Source: Burkholderia pyrrocinia (GTDB lineage: Bacteria > Pseudomonadota > Gammaproteobacteria > Burkholderiales > Burkholderiaceae). Taken from it: 64,000 nucleotides of DNA. Below the pieces are notes generated by a model. It ran no database searches. It was not told the DNA's origin and saw only the letters and a program-made list of their open reading frames with translations. The position numbers and the translations under genes were made by a program. The stretch is taken from the NCBI RefSeq assembly GCF_022809715.1, contig NZ_CP094460.1:1364001-1428000 (forward strand), written 5' to 3'. Below, in pieces: positions 29,092 to 38,381 of the stretch (within the stretch, counting starts at the first letter, position 1; every line of letters begins with the position of its first letter).

Positions 29092-29183
29092 CGCACCGCG
29101 CCGGTTCCGGCGGGTGCCTGAACTATTTTGGCGTGGCATCATCGCTTCACCCCTCCCGCCGGAACCGCCTCCCGGAGCGACGC

Positions 29184-29813
29184 ATGTCCATTCAGACCTG
29201 GATGCTGTTTGCCGCAGCCTATCTCGCCACGACGCTGTCGCCGGGGCCCAACGTGCTGCTCGTCATCCGCAACACGGTGCGCTACGGCACGCACGGCACC
29301 GCCGCGACGATCGCGGGCAACCTCGTCGCGCAGGGCGTGGTCGTGCTGCTGGTCGCGCTCGGCGTCGGCGCGGTGCTCGCCGCGATGCCGCCGCTGTTCG
29401 TCGCGATGAAGGTCGTCGGCGCCGCGTACCTGATGGTGCTGGGCGTCCGGCAACTGCGCGGCGACCGCAAGGCCGCCGCTTCGACCGGCGCAGCGGAGAG
29501 CGCCGTGCCCGACCGCGGGAAGCTGTTCCGCGAAGCGCTGTTCGTGTCGGGCAGCAATCCGAAGACGATGATCTTCCTGTCGGCGTTCATGCCGCAGTTC
29601 ATCGTGCACGACCGCCCGCTCGCGCTGCAGTTCGTCGTGATGTACACGACGATCGCGTGCACCGTCGTGGTCGTTCACAGCGTCTATTCGGCCGGCGTGC
29701 GCCGGTTCCATCGCGGCTTCGGCATGAGCCGCGCGGTGCGCGCGCTCAAGCGCGCCAGCGGGCTGCTGTTCGTCGGGCTCGGGATCAAGCTGCTGACTGC
29801 ACGGCAGGTTTAA
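29184..29813 (+). CDS. LysE/RhtB-family amino-acid exporter
   Basis: A 209-residue inner-membrane protein with about six hydrophobic segments. The N-terminus TTLSPGPNVLLVIRNTVRYG is the SPGPN motif of LysE/RhtB exporters, and GSNPKTMIFLSAFMPQF near residue 125 is the second family signature. It probably exports an amino acid or derivative. Ggag precedes ATG 29184 at 29175. Confidence 0.9.
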   Translation: MSIQTWMLFAAAYLATTLSPGPNVLLVIRNTVRYGTHGTAATIAGNLVAQGVVVLLVALGVGAVLAAMPPLFVAMKVVGAAYLMVLGVRQLRGDRKAAASTGAAESAVPDRGKLFREALFVSGSNPKTMIFLSAFMPQFIVHDRPLALQFVVMYTTIACTVVVVHSVYSAGVRRFHRGFGMSRAVRALKRASGLLFVGLGIKLLTARQV

Positions 29814-29845
29814 CAAGCGCACGCACGGCGGGCAGCCCCTCCCCG

Positions 29846-31171
29846 TCAGACCTTCCACGCGGCCAGCGCGTCGACGATCCCGTCGAACGACGGCCGGGTG
29901 TCGATGTCCTCGCTCACGCAAGCCGCAGCGAGCGCTGCCAGGTCACTCGCCCCGCTCCATGGGCGCGGCGCGCAATGCGCGAGCAGTTCGCCGAGCAGAT
30001 GGCCGAACGCACGGACCTCCAGCCGTTCGAGCCGGGTGCCATGCCGTGCATCGCTCGTGTCGTAGAACGATGCCGCACCGAAGTCGCCCAGCAGCGCGCC
30101 GCCCTCGCCGTCGTGCAGGATGTTGTGCGCATACAGGTCGCCGTGCATGATGCCGCGCGCGTGCAGATGGCGTGCGGCCGACGCGATGCCGTGTGCGATC
30201 CGCACGGCCTCTTCCGGCTCGAATCGCGCGTCGGCCGCATACACGTCGCGCGTGCAGGTTGCGAAGCTCGGCGGCCCGGCCAGGTTCGCGAGCGCCGGAT
30301 CGACCAGTTCCATCACGAGGCCGTGCGTGCCGTCCGGATGACCGCGCACCTTGCCGATCACCGGGATCACGTTCGGGTGGCGGCCGGCGTGCAGGCACGC
30401 GGCCATTTCACAGTCGGGCAGCCCGTCGCTCGTCACCGCGCCCTTGAACAGCTTGACCGCGACCGCGCGCGGCGCATGACCGTCCGCACGCCATTGCGCG
30501 CGGTAAATGACGCCCGACGCGCCTTCGCCCAGCTTCTGCTCGCACGAGAGCGACGCCCAGTCGACGTCCGCGACCTCCGGCCCGGCCGACGCCGCGGCTT
30601 CCGGCGCGGCGCTGAACGGATTGCCTGAGTATGCGAGCCACGCAAGGCGCGGCAGGCGCGGCAACCAGTCGGGCAGTTCGTCCAGCCGGTTCGCCGACAG
30701 GCGCACCAGTTCGAGCGCACGGCATGCGGCCATTTCGGCAGGCAGCGCGCGCAGCCGGTTGCCCGCGAGCATCAGCTTCTGCAATCGCGAGCAGCCGCCG
30801 ATCTCGGCGGGCAGTGCATCGATTTCGTTGTCGGTGAGGATCAGCCAGCGCAGCGCGCGCGGCAGCGATCCGTGCGGCACCGTGCGAATCCGGTTCGCCT
30901 TGAAGCCGATCATGTCGAGCTGCGCACACGCGCCGAGCACCTCGGGGAAGGCGGTGAAGCGGTTGCCCGACGCGAACAGGATGCGCAGGCGGTGCAGCCG
31001 CGACAGGTCGTCGGGCAGCGCGGCGAGCGCATTGCCGGACAGGTCGAGCACTTCGAGCGTGTCGGCCAGATCGAAAATCTCGCGCGGAAATTCGGTCAGC
31101 CCGCACGCGAGCTTGAGTTGCCGGGCGCCCGACAGTTGTCCGGCCTGCAGTTGTTCGAGAGTGGTGGTCAC
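29846..31171 (-). CDS. leucine-rich-repeat protein with C-terminal Ser/Thr/Tyr-type protein kinase domain
   Basis: A 441-residue cytoplasmic protein. Residues ~17-190 form about seven leucine-rich repeats (for example LEVLDLSGNALAALPDDL). Residues ~212-430 form a eukaryotic-like kinase with GEGASGVIYRA, Lys240 in AVAVKLFKG, the catalytic loop HGDLYAHNIL (Asp345) and Asp363 in GDFG. All key residues are present, so it should be active; HGD replaces the usual HRD. GTG 31171 was chosen because related proteins start at this point (TTLEQLQAGQL); an in-frame GTG at 31246 adds unconserved residues. No cognate phosphatase is nearby. Confidence 0.85.
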   Translation of the reverse strand: MTTTLEQLQAGQLSGARQLKLACGLTEFPREIFDLADTLEVLDLSGNALAALPDDLSRLHRLRILFASGNRFTAFPEVLGACAQLDMIGFKANRIRTVPHGSLPRALRWLILTDNEIDALPAEIGGCSRLQKLMLAGNRLRALPAEMAACRALELVRLSANRLDELPDWLPRLPRLAWLAYSGNPFSAAPEAAASAGPEVADVDWASLSCEQKLGEGASGVIYRAQWRADGHAPRAVAVKLFKGAVTSDGLPDCEMAACLHAGRHPNVIPVIGKVRGHPDGTHGLVMELVDPALANLAGPPSFATCTRDVYAADARFEPEEAVRIAHGIASAARHLHARGIMHGDLYAHNILHDGEGGALLGDFGAASFYDTSDARHGTRLERLEVRAFGHLLGELLAHCAPRPWSGASDLAALAAACVSEDIDTRPSFDGIVDALAAWKV

Positions 31172-31268
31172 TGGGAGAAAACGGGTTGCGGTTGCGATGA
31201 TCGTCGGACCGATCGCCCGAATTCTACCGGGATCGCTTTCTCGCACACCGCAACCGTGTCATACCCCC

Positions 31269-31297
31269 TTCACAAACGCGCAATGTGACGCTAGAAT
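31269..31297 (+). promoter_or_regulatory. sigma-70 promoter of tRNA-Leu
   Basis: TTCACA (31269-31274), a 17-base spacer, and TAGAAT (31292-31297); transcription would start about 15 bases before the mature tRNA. Confidence 0.7.
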
Positions 31298-31317
31298 TGC
31301 GCCCCTTGCAGTGCAGT

Positions 31318-31402
31318 GCCGACGTGGTGAAATTGGTAGACACGCTATCTTGAGGGGGTAGTGGCGAAAGCTGTGCGAGTTCGAGTCTCGCCGTCGGCAC
31401 CA
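31318..31402 (+). tRNA. tRNA-Leu (anticodon GAG)
   Basis: An 85-nt tRNA including encoded CCA. Acceptor arms GCCGACG/CGTCGGC pair perfectly. The anticodon stem CTATC/GGTAG closes the loop TTGAGGG, giving GAG, which reads CUU and CUC. A long variable arm (tggcgaaagctgt region) and the TTCGAGTC T-loop fit class II tRNA-Leu. Confidence 0.97.
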
Positions 31403-31436
31403 GATGATGCGGTTTCTCCGCGTTTCGAGCATTTTC

Positions 31437-31474
31437 AAAAACCCGCGACAGCGCATGGCCTCGCGGGTTTTTTG
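31437..31474 (+). terminator. intrinsic terminator of tRNA-Leu
   Basis: Arms aaaacccgcg / cgcgggtttt with a T-run, 35 bases after the tRNA. Confidence 0.92.
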
Positions 31475-31573
31475 TTTTTATCGCGCTCGACGACACGATG
31501 CCGATGCAAGCCCGGCGCGCACCGGGAAATTCAACGCGGGACGGATCTGCCCCAAGCACCTCGGCACACCCCG

Positions 31574-32446
31574 CTACGCCAGCAACAGAAAATTGCGAAC
31601 GACCGCCGACGGCTCGTCGCATCGCGACGCAATGGCCAGCCTTGCACGCAGCGCATTACCCGCGAACGGCCGATAGACGACCCCGGCGACCTGCACCTGC
31701 GTAATCGCCTTCGGCACGACCGACACGCCCAGTCCGGCCGCGACCAGCGTCACCGCGGACGCGATCTGCGGCGCGGGTTGCGCCATCCGCGGCTCGAATC
31801 CTGCGGCATTGCATGCGGCGACGATGTCGTCGAACAGCGCGCTGCCGGCCTCCCGAGGCACTTGCACGAACGACTCGTCGGCCAGCTCGGCCAGATCGAT
31901 GCGCCGACGCTGCGCCAGCCGATGCGCGACGGGCAGCGCGACATACATCGGCTCCTCGTCCCAGTCGGTCACCCGCAACGTCGCGGCGACACGGCGTTCC
32001 GGCCGCACGATCGCGACGTCGAGGCGCCCGGCATCCAGCTCGTCCAGCAAGACGCCCGAGGTCGCTTCCTGCAACGTCAGCTCCGCATCCGGAAACGCCT
32101 CCCGAAAGCGGCGAATCAGATCCGACACTTTCGAATTGAACGCCGCCGTCCCGGTGAAGCCGACCCGCAGATGGCCGGTTTCCCCGCGCGCAGCCCGCCT
32201 TGCCGCCCGTGCTGCACGCTCGGCATCGTCGAGCACGCGGCGCGCCTCTTCCGCGAAGACCTCGCCCGCCAGCGTCAGCTCGGCGCCGCGCGCGGTCCGC
32301 TTGAACAGCTCCACGCCGAGTTCGCTCTCGAGCGCCTTGATCTGCTGGCTCAACGGCGGCTGACCGATGCCGAGCGTTTCGGCAGCCTTGGTGAAATTCG
32401 ACGTGGCCGCCACGGCCAGAAAGTATCGGAGATGCCTGAGTTCCAT
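31574..32446 (-). CDS. LysR-family regulator (CatR/BenM-like group)
   Basis: A 290-residue regulator that begins MELRHLRYFLAVAATSNFTKAAETLGIGQPPLSQQI, the N-terminus typical of the CbnR/CatM/BenM group. The effector-binding domain follows from about residue 90. It is divergent from the MFS gene at 32586, with a TATAT-N5-ATATA inverted repeat between them, so it probably controls that transporter. Confidence 0.9.
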   Translation of the reverse strand: MELRHLRYFLAVAATSNFTKAAETLGIGQPPLSQQIKALESELGVELFKRTARGAELTLAGEVFAEEARRVLDDAERAARAARRAARGETGHLRVGFTGTAAFNSKVSDLIRRFREAFPDAELTLQEATSGVLLDELDAGRLDVAIVRPERRVAATLRVTDWDEEPMYVALPVAHRLAQRRRIDLAELADESFVQVPREAGSALFDDIVAACNAAGFEPRMAQPAPQIASAVTLVAAGLGVSVVPKAITQVQVAGVVYRPFAGNALRARLAIASRCDEPSAVVRNFLLLA

Positions 32447-32520
32447 TCGCTACGTGACCTCGCGGTGAGCCGGGCTGGCTCGTCAGCCAGTGGTTAAACA
32501 TATCGCTACGGTTTCTTTCA

Positions 32521-32535
32521 TATATTGGACATATA
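32521..32535. promoter_or_regulatory. candidate LysR operator
   Basis: TATAT-tggac-ATATA inverted repeat (overall T-N11-A-type symmetry) in the 139-base region between the divergent LysR and MFS genes. Confidence 0.45.
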
Positions 32536-32585
32536 CATGACGGTGCGCAAGAATTCAGGCATTCCAACGCACATCGAGTGCACCC

Positions 32586-33827
32586 ATGTCCTCCCCCTCG
32601 ATTTCCCGATCCATGCCCGGAACGCAGAACGCCGCGCCCGATGCGCTACCTGCCGGCGTTTCCCCGCGCTCGGCCGCGTACAAGCGCATCGCGCTGGCGC
32701 TCTTCCTCGCCGGCTTTTCCACCTTCTCGCTGCTGTACTGCGTCCAGCCGCTGCTTCCCGCGTTCGCACGGGAGTTCGGGCTGGGCGCGGCATCGAGTTC
32801 GCTGTCGTTGTCGCTGTCGACCGGGATGCTGGCGGTCTCGATTTTGTGCGCCGGCGCACTGTCCGAACGCGTCGGACGACGCGGGCTGATGTTCGCGTCG
32901 ATGACGTTGGCCGCACTGTTCAATGTGCTCGCCGCGCTGTCGCCCAACTGGAACCTGCTGCTGGTCTGGCGTGCGCTCGAAGGTTTCGCGCTGGGCGGCG
33001 TCCCGGCGGTCGCGATGGCCTATCTCGCCGAAGAAATCGCGTCCGACGGGCTCGGTTTCTCGATGGGGCTCTATGTCGGCGGCACCGCGTTCGGCGGCAT
33101 GGTCGGCCGGATCGGCATGAGCGCACTGGAAGAGCACTTCTCGTGGCGGACGGCGATGCTGACGATCGGCGTCGTCGATCTCGTCGCGGCAGTTGCCTTC
33201 GTGATGCTGCTGCCGCAATCGCGACGCTTCGTGAAGCGCACCGATCTGACGCTGCGCCACCATTTGCGGCTGTGGAACGCGCAACTGCGTCACGCGCGGC
33301 TGCCGTTCGTGTTCGCGATCGGCTTCCTGGTGATGGGCGCGTTCGTGACGATCTACAACTACGCAGGGTTCCGGCTCACCGCGGCCCCTTTCAACCTGAG
33401 CTCGACCCAGTGCGGCCTGATCTTCGGCGCCTACCTGTTCGGGATGGTGTCGTCATCGAGCGCCGGCGCGCTCGCCGACCGTGTCGGGCGCGCACCGGTG
33501 CTTGTCAGCGGCATTCTCGTATTCGCGGCGGGCCTCGCGCTGACGCTGTCGCACTCGCTCGTCGCGATCGTCGTCGGCATCGTGCTCGTCACGATCGGCT
33601 TCTTCGTCGCCCATGCGGTCGCGAGCGGCTGGGTCGGCCAGCTCGCGGGATCCGCGAAGGGGCACGCCGCATCGCTGTACCTGCTTGCGTACTATCTCGG
33701 GTCGAGCGTGCTCGGTTCGGTCGGCGGGTCGTTCTGGCAACACGGCGCGTGGGCGAGCGTCGCCGCGTATGTCGCGGTGCTGCTCGCTCTCGGGTTGCTG
33801 GCTGCACGGCGATTGGCACGCGCGTAA
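32586..33827 (+). CDS. MFS transporter (YnfM-like)
   Basis: A 413-residue major-facilitator protein with about 12 hydrophobic segments. The first is KRIALALFLAGFSTFSLLYCVQPLLPAFARE, and a conserved loop AGALSERVGRRGLMFAS lies near residue 95. This resembles the YnfM/inner-membrane arabinose-efflux-like group; the substrate is unknown. Paired with the divergent LysR regulator. Confidence 0.9.
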   Translation: MSSPSISRSMPGTQNAAPDALPAGVSPRSAAYKRIALALFLAGFSTFSLLYCVQPLLPAFAREFGLGAASSSLSLSLSTGMLAVSILCAGALSERVGRRGLMFASMTLAALFNVLAALSPNWNLLLVWRALEGFALGGVPAVAMAYLAEEIASDGLGFSMGLYVGGTAFGGMVGRIGMSALEEHFSWRTAMLTIGVVDLVAAVAFVMLLPQSRRFVKRTDLTLRHHLRLWNAQLRHARLPFVFAIGFLVMGAFVTIYNYAGFRLTAAPFNLSSTQCGLIFGAYLFGMVSSSSAGALADRVGRAPVLVSGILVFAAGLALTLSHSLVAIVVGIVLVTIGFFVAHAVASGWVGQLAGSAKGHAASLYLLAYYLGSSVLGSVGGSFWQHGAWASVAAYVAVLLALGLLAARRLARA

Positions 33828-33941
33828 AGGACGTTGCGGGCGCGGCGGGCACTGCAATGTGCGGGCAGTTGTCGGACCCGCGTCGAACAGGTGCCGGAGC
33901 CGGGTTCGACGAACGGGCGCGTCCGGCACGGCAAGCATCGT

Positions 33942-34781
33942 TCATTCCGGACACGACTGCTGGCGGTACGACCCGAGCGCCAGCAGTCGCTGTGCGCGCA
34001 GCACGACAGGACGGTCGATCATCTTCCCGTCGATGGTGATGACCGCGCCGTTTTCGCGCGACACAGCGTCCATGACCCGGGCAGCCCAGTCGAGTTCGTG
34101 ATCGCCGGGCCCGTAACAGGCATGCACGGCCGCGATCTGCTTCGGATGAATGCAAAGCTTCGCGCCGAAGCCGTGCTGCTTCCCGTTTCGCGTGTCGGCG
34201 CTCAGTCGATCCGTATCGTGGATATCCGCTGTCACGCCGTCGACCGGCGATTCGATTTCCGCCACACGCGACACCAATGCGAGTTGCGTGCGGTACGGAT
34301 TCAGCGCTGCGCCGGGGTCATCGGTACCCATATCGGCAATGAAATCCAGCGTGCCGAACATCAATCGCGCGACACACGGCGCCTTCGCGATTTCCAGCGC
34401 CGACCACATTCCGCGAGCGGTTTCGATCAACGGGAAAATCGGGATCCGGCGCCGGGCCCTTCTCACGACCTCGACAATGTCATCCGGCCCCTCGGCCTTC
34501 GGCACGACTATCCCGGCGATGCCGTCCAGCGCGCCGATCATCGCGTCGTGCTCGAACCATGGCGTTCCTCGCCCGTTGACACGCACCAGGACCGGGCGAC
34601 TGCGCGACGCCCACGCGGCGACGTTCTCTCGCGCGACGTCCTTCGCAGCGGGTTCGACCGCGTCCTCGAGATCGACGATGACCGCGTCGGCACCGCTCGA
34701 CAGGGCGCCCGGAAACCGTTCCGACCTATTTCCCGGGACAAACAGATAAGACTGAGGAGTCCATACCGATGAGGATGACAT
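33942..34781 (-). CDS. CoA ester lyase, HpcH/HpaI (CitE-like), possible citramalyl-CoA lyase
   Basis: A 279-residue TIM-barrel lyase: SYLFVPGNRSERFPGALSSGADAVIVDLEDAVEP at the N-terminus (Mg/CoA-binding Asp and Glu in VDLEDAV), FPLIETARGMWSA near residue 120 with a catalytic-region Glu, and AKLCIHPKQI near the end. Such enzymes cleave citramalyl-, malyl- or citryl-CoA. With the CoA-transferase and MaoC-like hydratase upstream, (S)-citramalyl-CoA cleavage to acetyl-CoA and pyruvate is the best guess. Last gene of the cluster. Confidence 0.85.
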   Translation of the reverse strand: MSSSSVWTPQSYLFVPGNRSERFPGALSSGADAVIVDLEDAVEPAAKDVARENVAAWASRSRPVLVRVNGRGTPWFEHDAMIGALDGIAGIVVPKAEGPDDIVEVVRRARRRIPIFPLIETARGMWSALEIAKAPCVARLMFGTLDFIADMGTDDPGAALNPYRTQLALVSRVAEIESPVDGVTADIHDTDRLSADTRNGKQHGFGAKLCIHPKQIAAVHACYGPGDHELDWAARVMDAVSRENGAVITIDGKMIDRPVVLRAQRLLALGSYRQQSCPE

Positions 34782-34804
34782 TTCCGATTCCTGTATCCGG
34801 ATAC

Positions 34805-36136
34805 TTATTTCAATGACGAACCGCCAACGCTGCCTTGCGCGTTGCTCCGCCCCAGATAGAGTGCCGCCACGGCGCTCACGAACGACATGAAGGCCAGGTA
34901 GCCTGCGACCGCGTAGACCGTGTGGAACGTCTCGTAGAGCCAGAGAGAGATCATCGGCGCGGGGCCTCCCGCGATGATCGAAGCGCCTTGATAGCCCAGC
35001 GAGGCTCCGCTATAGCGGATATGTGCAGGGAACGACTCCGCGATGAACGACGCCTGGGATCCGTACATCGAAGCGTGAACCACCATGATGATGACCGTCC
35101 CCGCGACCACCGCTGCGGGAAGCCGCGTATTGAGCATCGCAAAGTACGGGAACGCGAAAAGCATCATGCAGATCGCGCCCGCCGTATAGGTTCTGGCCCG
35201 GCCGATGCGATCGGCGATGTAGCCGAAGAACGGCAACGCGAAGCAGGCGACGACTGCCGCGATCAGCACTGCATTGAGAATGAATTCTTTCCCGAGTGCA
35301 AGGTTCTTCGACCCGTACAACACCGCGAACGTCGTCAGCATGTAGAAGGCGGTCTGCTCGCTCGGCCGAATCAGCGCCGACAACAGGATCGCGCGCCACT
35401 CCGTCCGGATCGCCTCCCCGAGCGGTCCCTTCGATCGATCCGCTTGCTTGTTCGCCTCGATGAAATCCGGCGTCTCCGGCACGCCAAACCGGATCAGCAG
35501 GCCGACGAGCAGCAGTACACCGCTCGCGAGGAACGGAATCCGCCAGCCATAGTCGAGCAGCGCATCGCCGGACCAATGGCTGCATGCGCTCCACACGATC
35601 ACCGAGACCACCAGACCGAGCGGCACGCCGATATTGGGCAGGGATGCCATGAAGCCGCGCCGCTTGCCGGTATGCGACTCCATCGACAGCAGCACCGCGC
35701 CGCCCCACTCGCCGCCGACGCCGATACCCTGCAGAAAGCGTAGCGCCACGAGCAACCAGGCCGCGAGCGGACCGAGCGTCTCCGCTGTCGGCAACAAACC
35801 CACGGCGAGTGTCGCGATGCCCATCAGGCTCAGGGTGGCGACGAGCGTGGACTTCCGCCCTACTCGATCGCCCATGTGACCGAACAGCGCCCCGCCGAGC
35901 GGACGCGAAACGAATCCGACGAAGATCGTTGCAAACGACGCCATCAAGCCGTCGGCACTGCCGTGCGCGAAAAACAGCTTCGGGAACACGAGCGCCGCGG
36001 CGGTACCGTAGATGAAGAAGTCGTACCATTCGATCGTCGTGCCGATGACGCTCGCGAGCGCGGCCCTGCGCTCGATGCGGCGAGCTGCGCCGACGTCGCC
36101 CGACGGCGATGTATACGGGATGGATTGCTGTTGCAT
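34805..36136 (-). CDS. MFS metabolite:H+ symporter (MHS family), dicarboxylate-type
   Basis: A 443-residue 12-helix transporter. RRAALASVIGTTIEWYDFFIYGTAAALVFPKLFF at the N-terminus and GHMGDRVGRKSTL near residue 90 are MHS-family signatures (relatives: ProP, KgtP, ShiA). It lies inside the CoA-transferase/hydratase/lyase cluster, so import of the pathway acid (for example itaconate or mesaconate) is likely. Confidence 0.9.
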   Translation of the reverse strand: MQQQSIPYTSPSGDVGAARRIERRAALASVIGTTIEWYDFFIYGTAAALVFPKLFFAHGSADGLMASFATIFVGFVSRPLGGALFGHMGDRVGRKSTLVATLSLMGIATLAVGLLPTAETLGPLAAWLLVALRFLQGIGVGGEWGGAVLLSMESHTGKRRGFMASLPNIGVPLGLVVSVIVWSACSHWSGDALLDYGWRIPFLASGVLLLVGLLIRFGVPETPDFIEANKQADRSKGPLGEAIRTEWRAILLSALIRPSEQTAFYMLTTFAVLYGSKNLALGKEFILNAVLIAAVVACFALPFFGYIADRIGRARTYTAGAICMMLFAFPYFAMLNTRLPAAVVAGTVIIMVVHASMYGSQASFIAESFPAHIRYSGASLGYQGASIIAGGPAPMISLWLYETFHTVYAVAGYLAFMSFVSAVAALYLGRSNAQGSVGGSSLK

Positions 36137-36187
36137 CGTCTGTCTCCTGATTTTTTTTGAATCGAATCGCGTCGTAAGCCGGGCGAC

Positions 36188-37027
36188 TCAGAAAGTGGCT
36201 TCGGCGCGCATCGACACGCTGCCGTCCGGTAACGCAACCCACAGCACGAGCCGATCGCCGTCGTTCGCGGCGTTGAGGGTCAGCGCGTTGCCGAGAATCG
36301 ACGGCTTCAGGCCGCGATAGCCGAATGCTTTAACGGGTCTGCCGCTCACCTCCTCCGCGAACGCCGCAAGCCATGTCGCATTCAGCGGGCCATGAATCAC
36401 GAGGTTCGGATAGCCTTCGACTTCGCGGCAATAATCGGCGTCGTAATGAATGCGGTGTCCGTTGAACGTCAGCGCCGAATAGCGAAACAGCATCGTGGAA
36501 TCCGGCTCGATCCGGCGGCTGCGCTGCGCGACCGGCATCTCGACATTGGCCGCCGCGGAACCGGCGCCCGTCGCGCCCTTGTAGACGATGTCGTGATACT
36601 CGGTGAGCACCCGGTTACCTTCGTGCAGCAACTCGTGCAGCACCTTCACGAACACGAGCTCGCCGCTGCGTCCCTGCTTGTGGTCGACCGACACCACCGT
36701 GGACCGCTTTTCGACGCGGGCATCGAGCGGCGCGGGGGCATGGAATTCGAGTTGCCCTCCCGCCCACATGCGATTAGGCAACGTCACCGGCGGCAGGAAG
36801 CCGCCGCGTGCCGGATGTCCGTCACGGCCCAGCGCGATCGGCGGCTCGCCACTAAGGAAGTACAACCAGTGCCACAGCGGGGGCAACGCCGCACCTTCGA
36901 CGAGATCGGACTGAGGCCACCCAAGCGTCGCCGCCATCAAGCGTGCGTGGCGAGACGACAGAATGTCGTGATCGGTTCGGGATTTGCCCACCCACTCGCG
37001 CAGATGTCCAATGTCGACCGTGCTCAT
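36188..37027 (-). CDS. MaoC-like/mesaconyl-C4-CoA-hydratase-type dehydratase, possible itaconyl-CoA hydratase
   Basis: A 279-residue double hot-dog protein. The N-terminal half contains PPLWHWLYFLSGEP and the LPNRMWAGGQLEF stretch. The C-terminal half carries the hydratase motif YSALTFNGHRIHYDADYC (catalytic Asp/His region) and NLVIHGPL. This is the HTD2/FAS1-type N-terminal arrangement also found in Ich-type hydratases. Its start overlaps the CoA-transferase stop (ATGA), so the two are coupled. Hydration of itaconyl-CoA or mesaconyl-CoA is inferred from context. Confidence 0.82.
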   Translation of the reverse strand: MSTVDIGHLREWVGKSRTDHDILSSRHARLMAATLGWPQSDLVEGAALPPLWHWLYFLSGEPPIALGRDGHPARGGFLPPVTLPNRMWAGGQLEFHAPAPLDARVEKRSTVVSVDHKQGRSGELVFVKVLHELLHEGNRVLTEYHDIVYKGATGAGSAAANVEMPVAQRSRRIEPDSTMLFRYSALTFNGHRIHYDADYCREVEGYPNLVIHGPLNATWLAAFAEEVSGRPVKAFGYRGLKPSILGNALTLNAANDGDRLVLWVALPDGSVSMRAEATF

Positions 37028-38196
37028 GCGACCACCCCCAGGCGTGCCATGGAAAATTCGGCCCGCAGCAGCTCGCTGTGCTCGCCGAGCCCGGGCGCGG
37101 ACGCGAAATGCCCGGCATCCCACGGCGCCTGCACCGCGGGGGCGATCATCTGCAATGCGCCGCCGCCGACTGCCATTGGCCAGGTCCGCAGCGCCGGATG
37201 CCGCGCCATCTGTGCAACCGATCGCACCTGACCGTAGGCCGTGTTCGAATCCGCGAGACGCGCCAGCGCTTCGTCGACGTCGATCGTCGCAAACGCGTCC
37301 GCGATGATCCGGTCGAGCGCTTCGCGATGGCGGACGCGTTCCGTGTTCGATGCGAAGCGCGGGTCGGTGCCGAGCTCCGGCCGCCGCATGAAACGCACGC
37401 AGAATTGCTGCCACTCGCGCTCGTTCTGGATGCTGATCACGATATCGTTCGCATCGCGCGTGGTGAATGCGCCGTACGGCGCGATCGACGGGTGCTTGAG
37501 ACCCAGGCGCTTCGGCGCGCCCTTCCCGTAAACCTCGTGCAGATAGGGAATCGACATCCAGTCCGCGGCACCGTCGAACAACGACACCGACACCCCCGAT
37601 CCGCGCCCGGTCCGCTCGCGCAGCGCCAGCGCCGACAGGACGGCGATGGTCGCGTTCATGCCCGCGCCGATGTCGCAGATCGATACGCCGATGCGCCCGC
37701 AAGCGTCCGGCGCGCCGCTGATGCCGGCAAGGCCGCTTTCGCATTGGACGAGCAGGTCGTACGCTTTCAGATTGCTCGCTTCGTTATCGGTGCCGTAGCC
37801 GCTGATATCGCACGTAATCAGACGCGGGTAACGCTCGCGCAGGGAATCGCTGCCGAAGCCGGCCCGGGCCAGCGCACCCGGCGCGAGATTCTGGACGAAC
37901 ACGTCGGCGCCGGCGAGCATGCGATGCAGCAGTTCGGCATCCTCCGTATTCTTGAAGTCCAGCACGATGGACTCCTTGCCGCGGTTGGTCCACACGAAAT
38001 ACGACGCCTGCCCGTTGGCCGCATCGTCGTAGCCGCGTGCGAAGTCGCCCTCCGCGCGCTCGACCTTGATCACGCGTGCGCCCATTTCGGCGAGCCGGCC
38101 CGTGCACAGCGGTGCGGCCAGTGCCTGCTCGATCGCGACGACGACGAGCCCCTCGAGCGGCCGGCTCGCCGATGCATCGTTCCTGATCCCGTTCAT
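37024..38196 (-). CDS. CaiB/BaiF (class III) CoA-transferase, possible itaconate CoA-transferase
   Basis: A 390-residue class III CoA-transferase. It starts MNGIRNDASASRPLEGLVVVAIEQALAAPLC, has KVERAEGDFARGYDD near residue 55 and LLVQCESGLAGISG near 145, where the family's catalytic Asp is usually found in a YDLL-x4-G context. ATG 38196 is preceded by ggaggag, better than the in-frame ATG at 38223. It is the first gene of the minus-strand cluster, divergent from the LysR at 38382. It would activate a dicarboxylate with CoA from succinyl-CoA. Confidence 0.85.
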   Translation of the reverse strand: MNGIRNDASASRPLEGLVVVAIEQALAAPLCTGRLAEMGARVIKVERAEGDFARGYDDAANGQASYFVWTNRGKESIVLDFKNTEDAELLHRMLAGADVFVQNLAPGALARAGFGSDSLRERYPRLITCDISGYGTDNEASNLKAYDLLVQCESGLAGISGAPDACGRIGVSICDIGAGMNATIAVLSALALRERTGRGSGVSVSLFDGAADWMSIPYLHEVYGKGAPKRLGLKHPSIAPYGAFTTRDANDIVISIQNEREWQQFCVRFMRRPELGTDPRFASNTERVRHREALDRIIADAFATIDVDEALARLADSNTAYGQVRSVAQMARHPALRTWPMAVGGGALQMIAPAVQAPWDAGHFASAPGLGEHSELLRAEFSMARLGVVA

Positions 38197-38381
38197 TCGT
38201 GTCTCCTCCTTGCCAGTTTGCAAGGTCGAGTATCGATGAACGGGCGGAACGGATACAGCGAGCTTTTACGAACGATCCGTTCGAATTTGACGAAACCTCT
38301 GGCTTCATCCGTCAGCACAACGCCCTTTATTTCGTCGATGCTATGCTTTTTCCACGTGTATTTTCGAATTCTTCGAATGGT

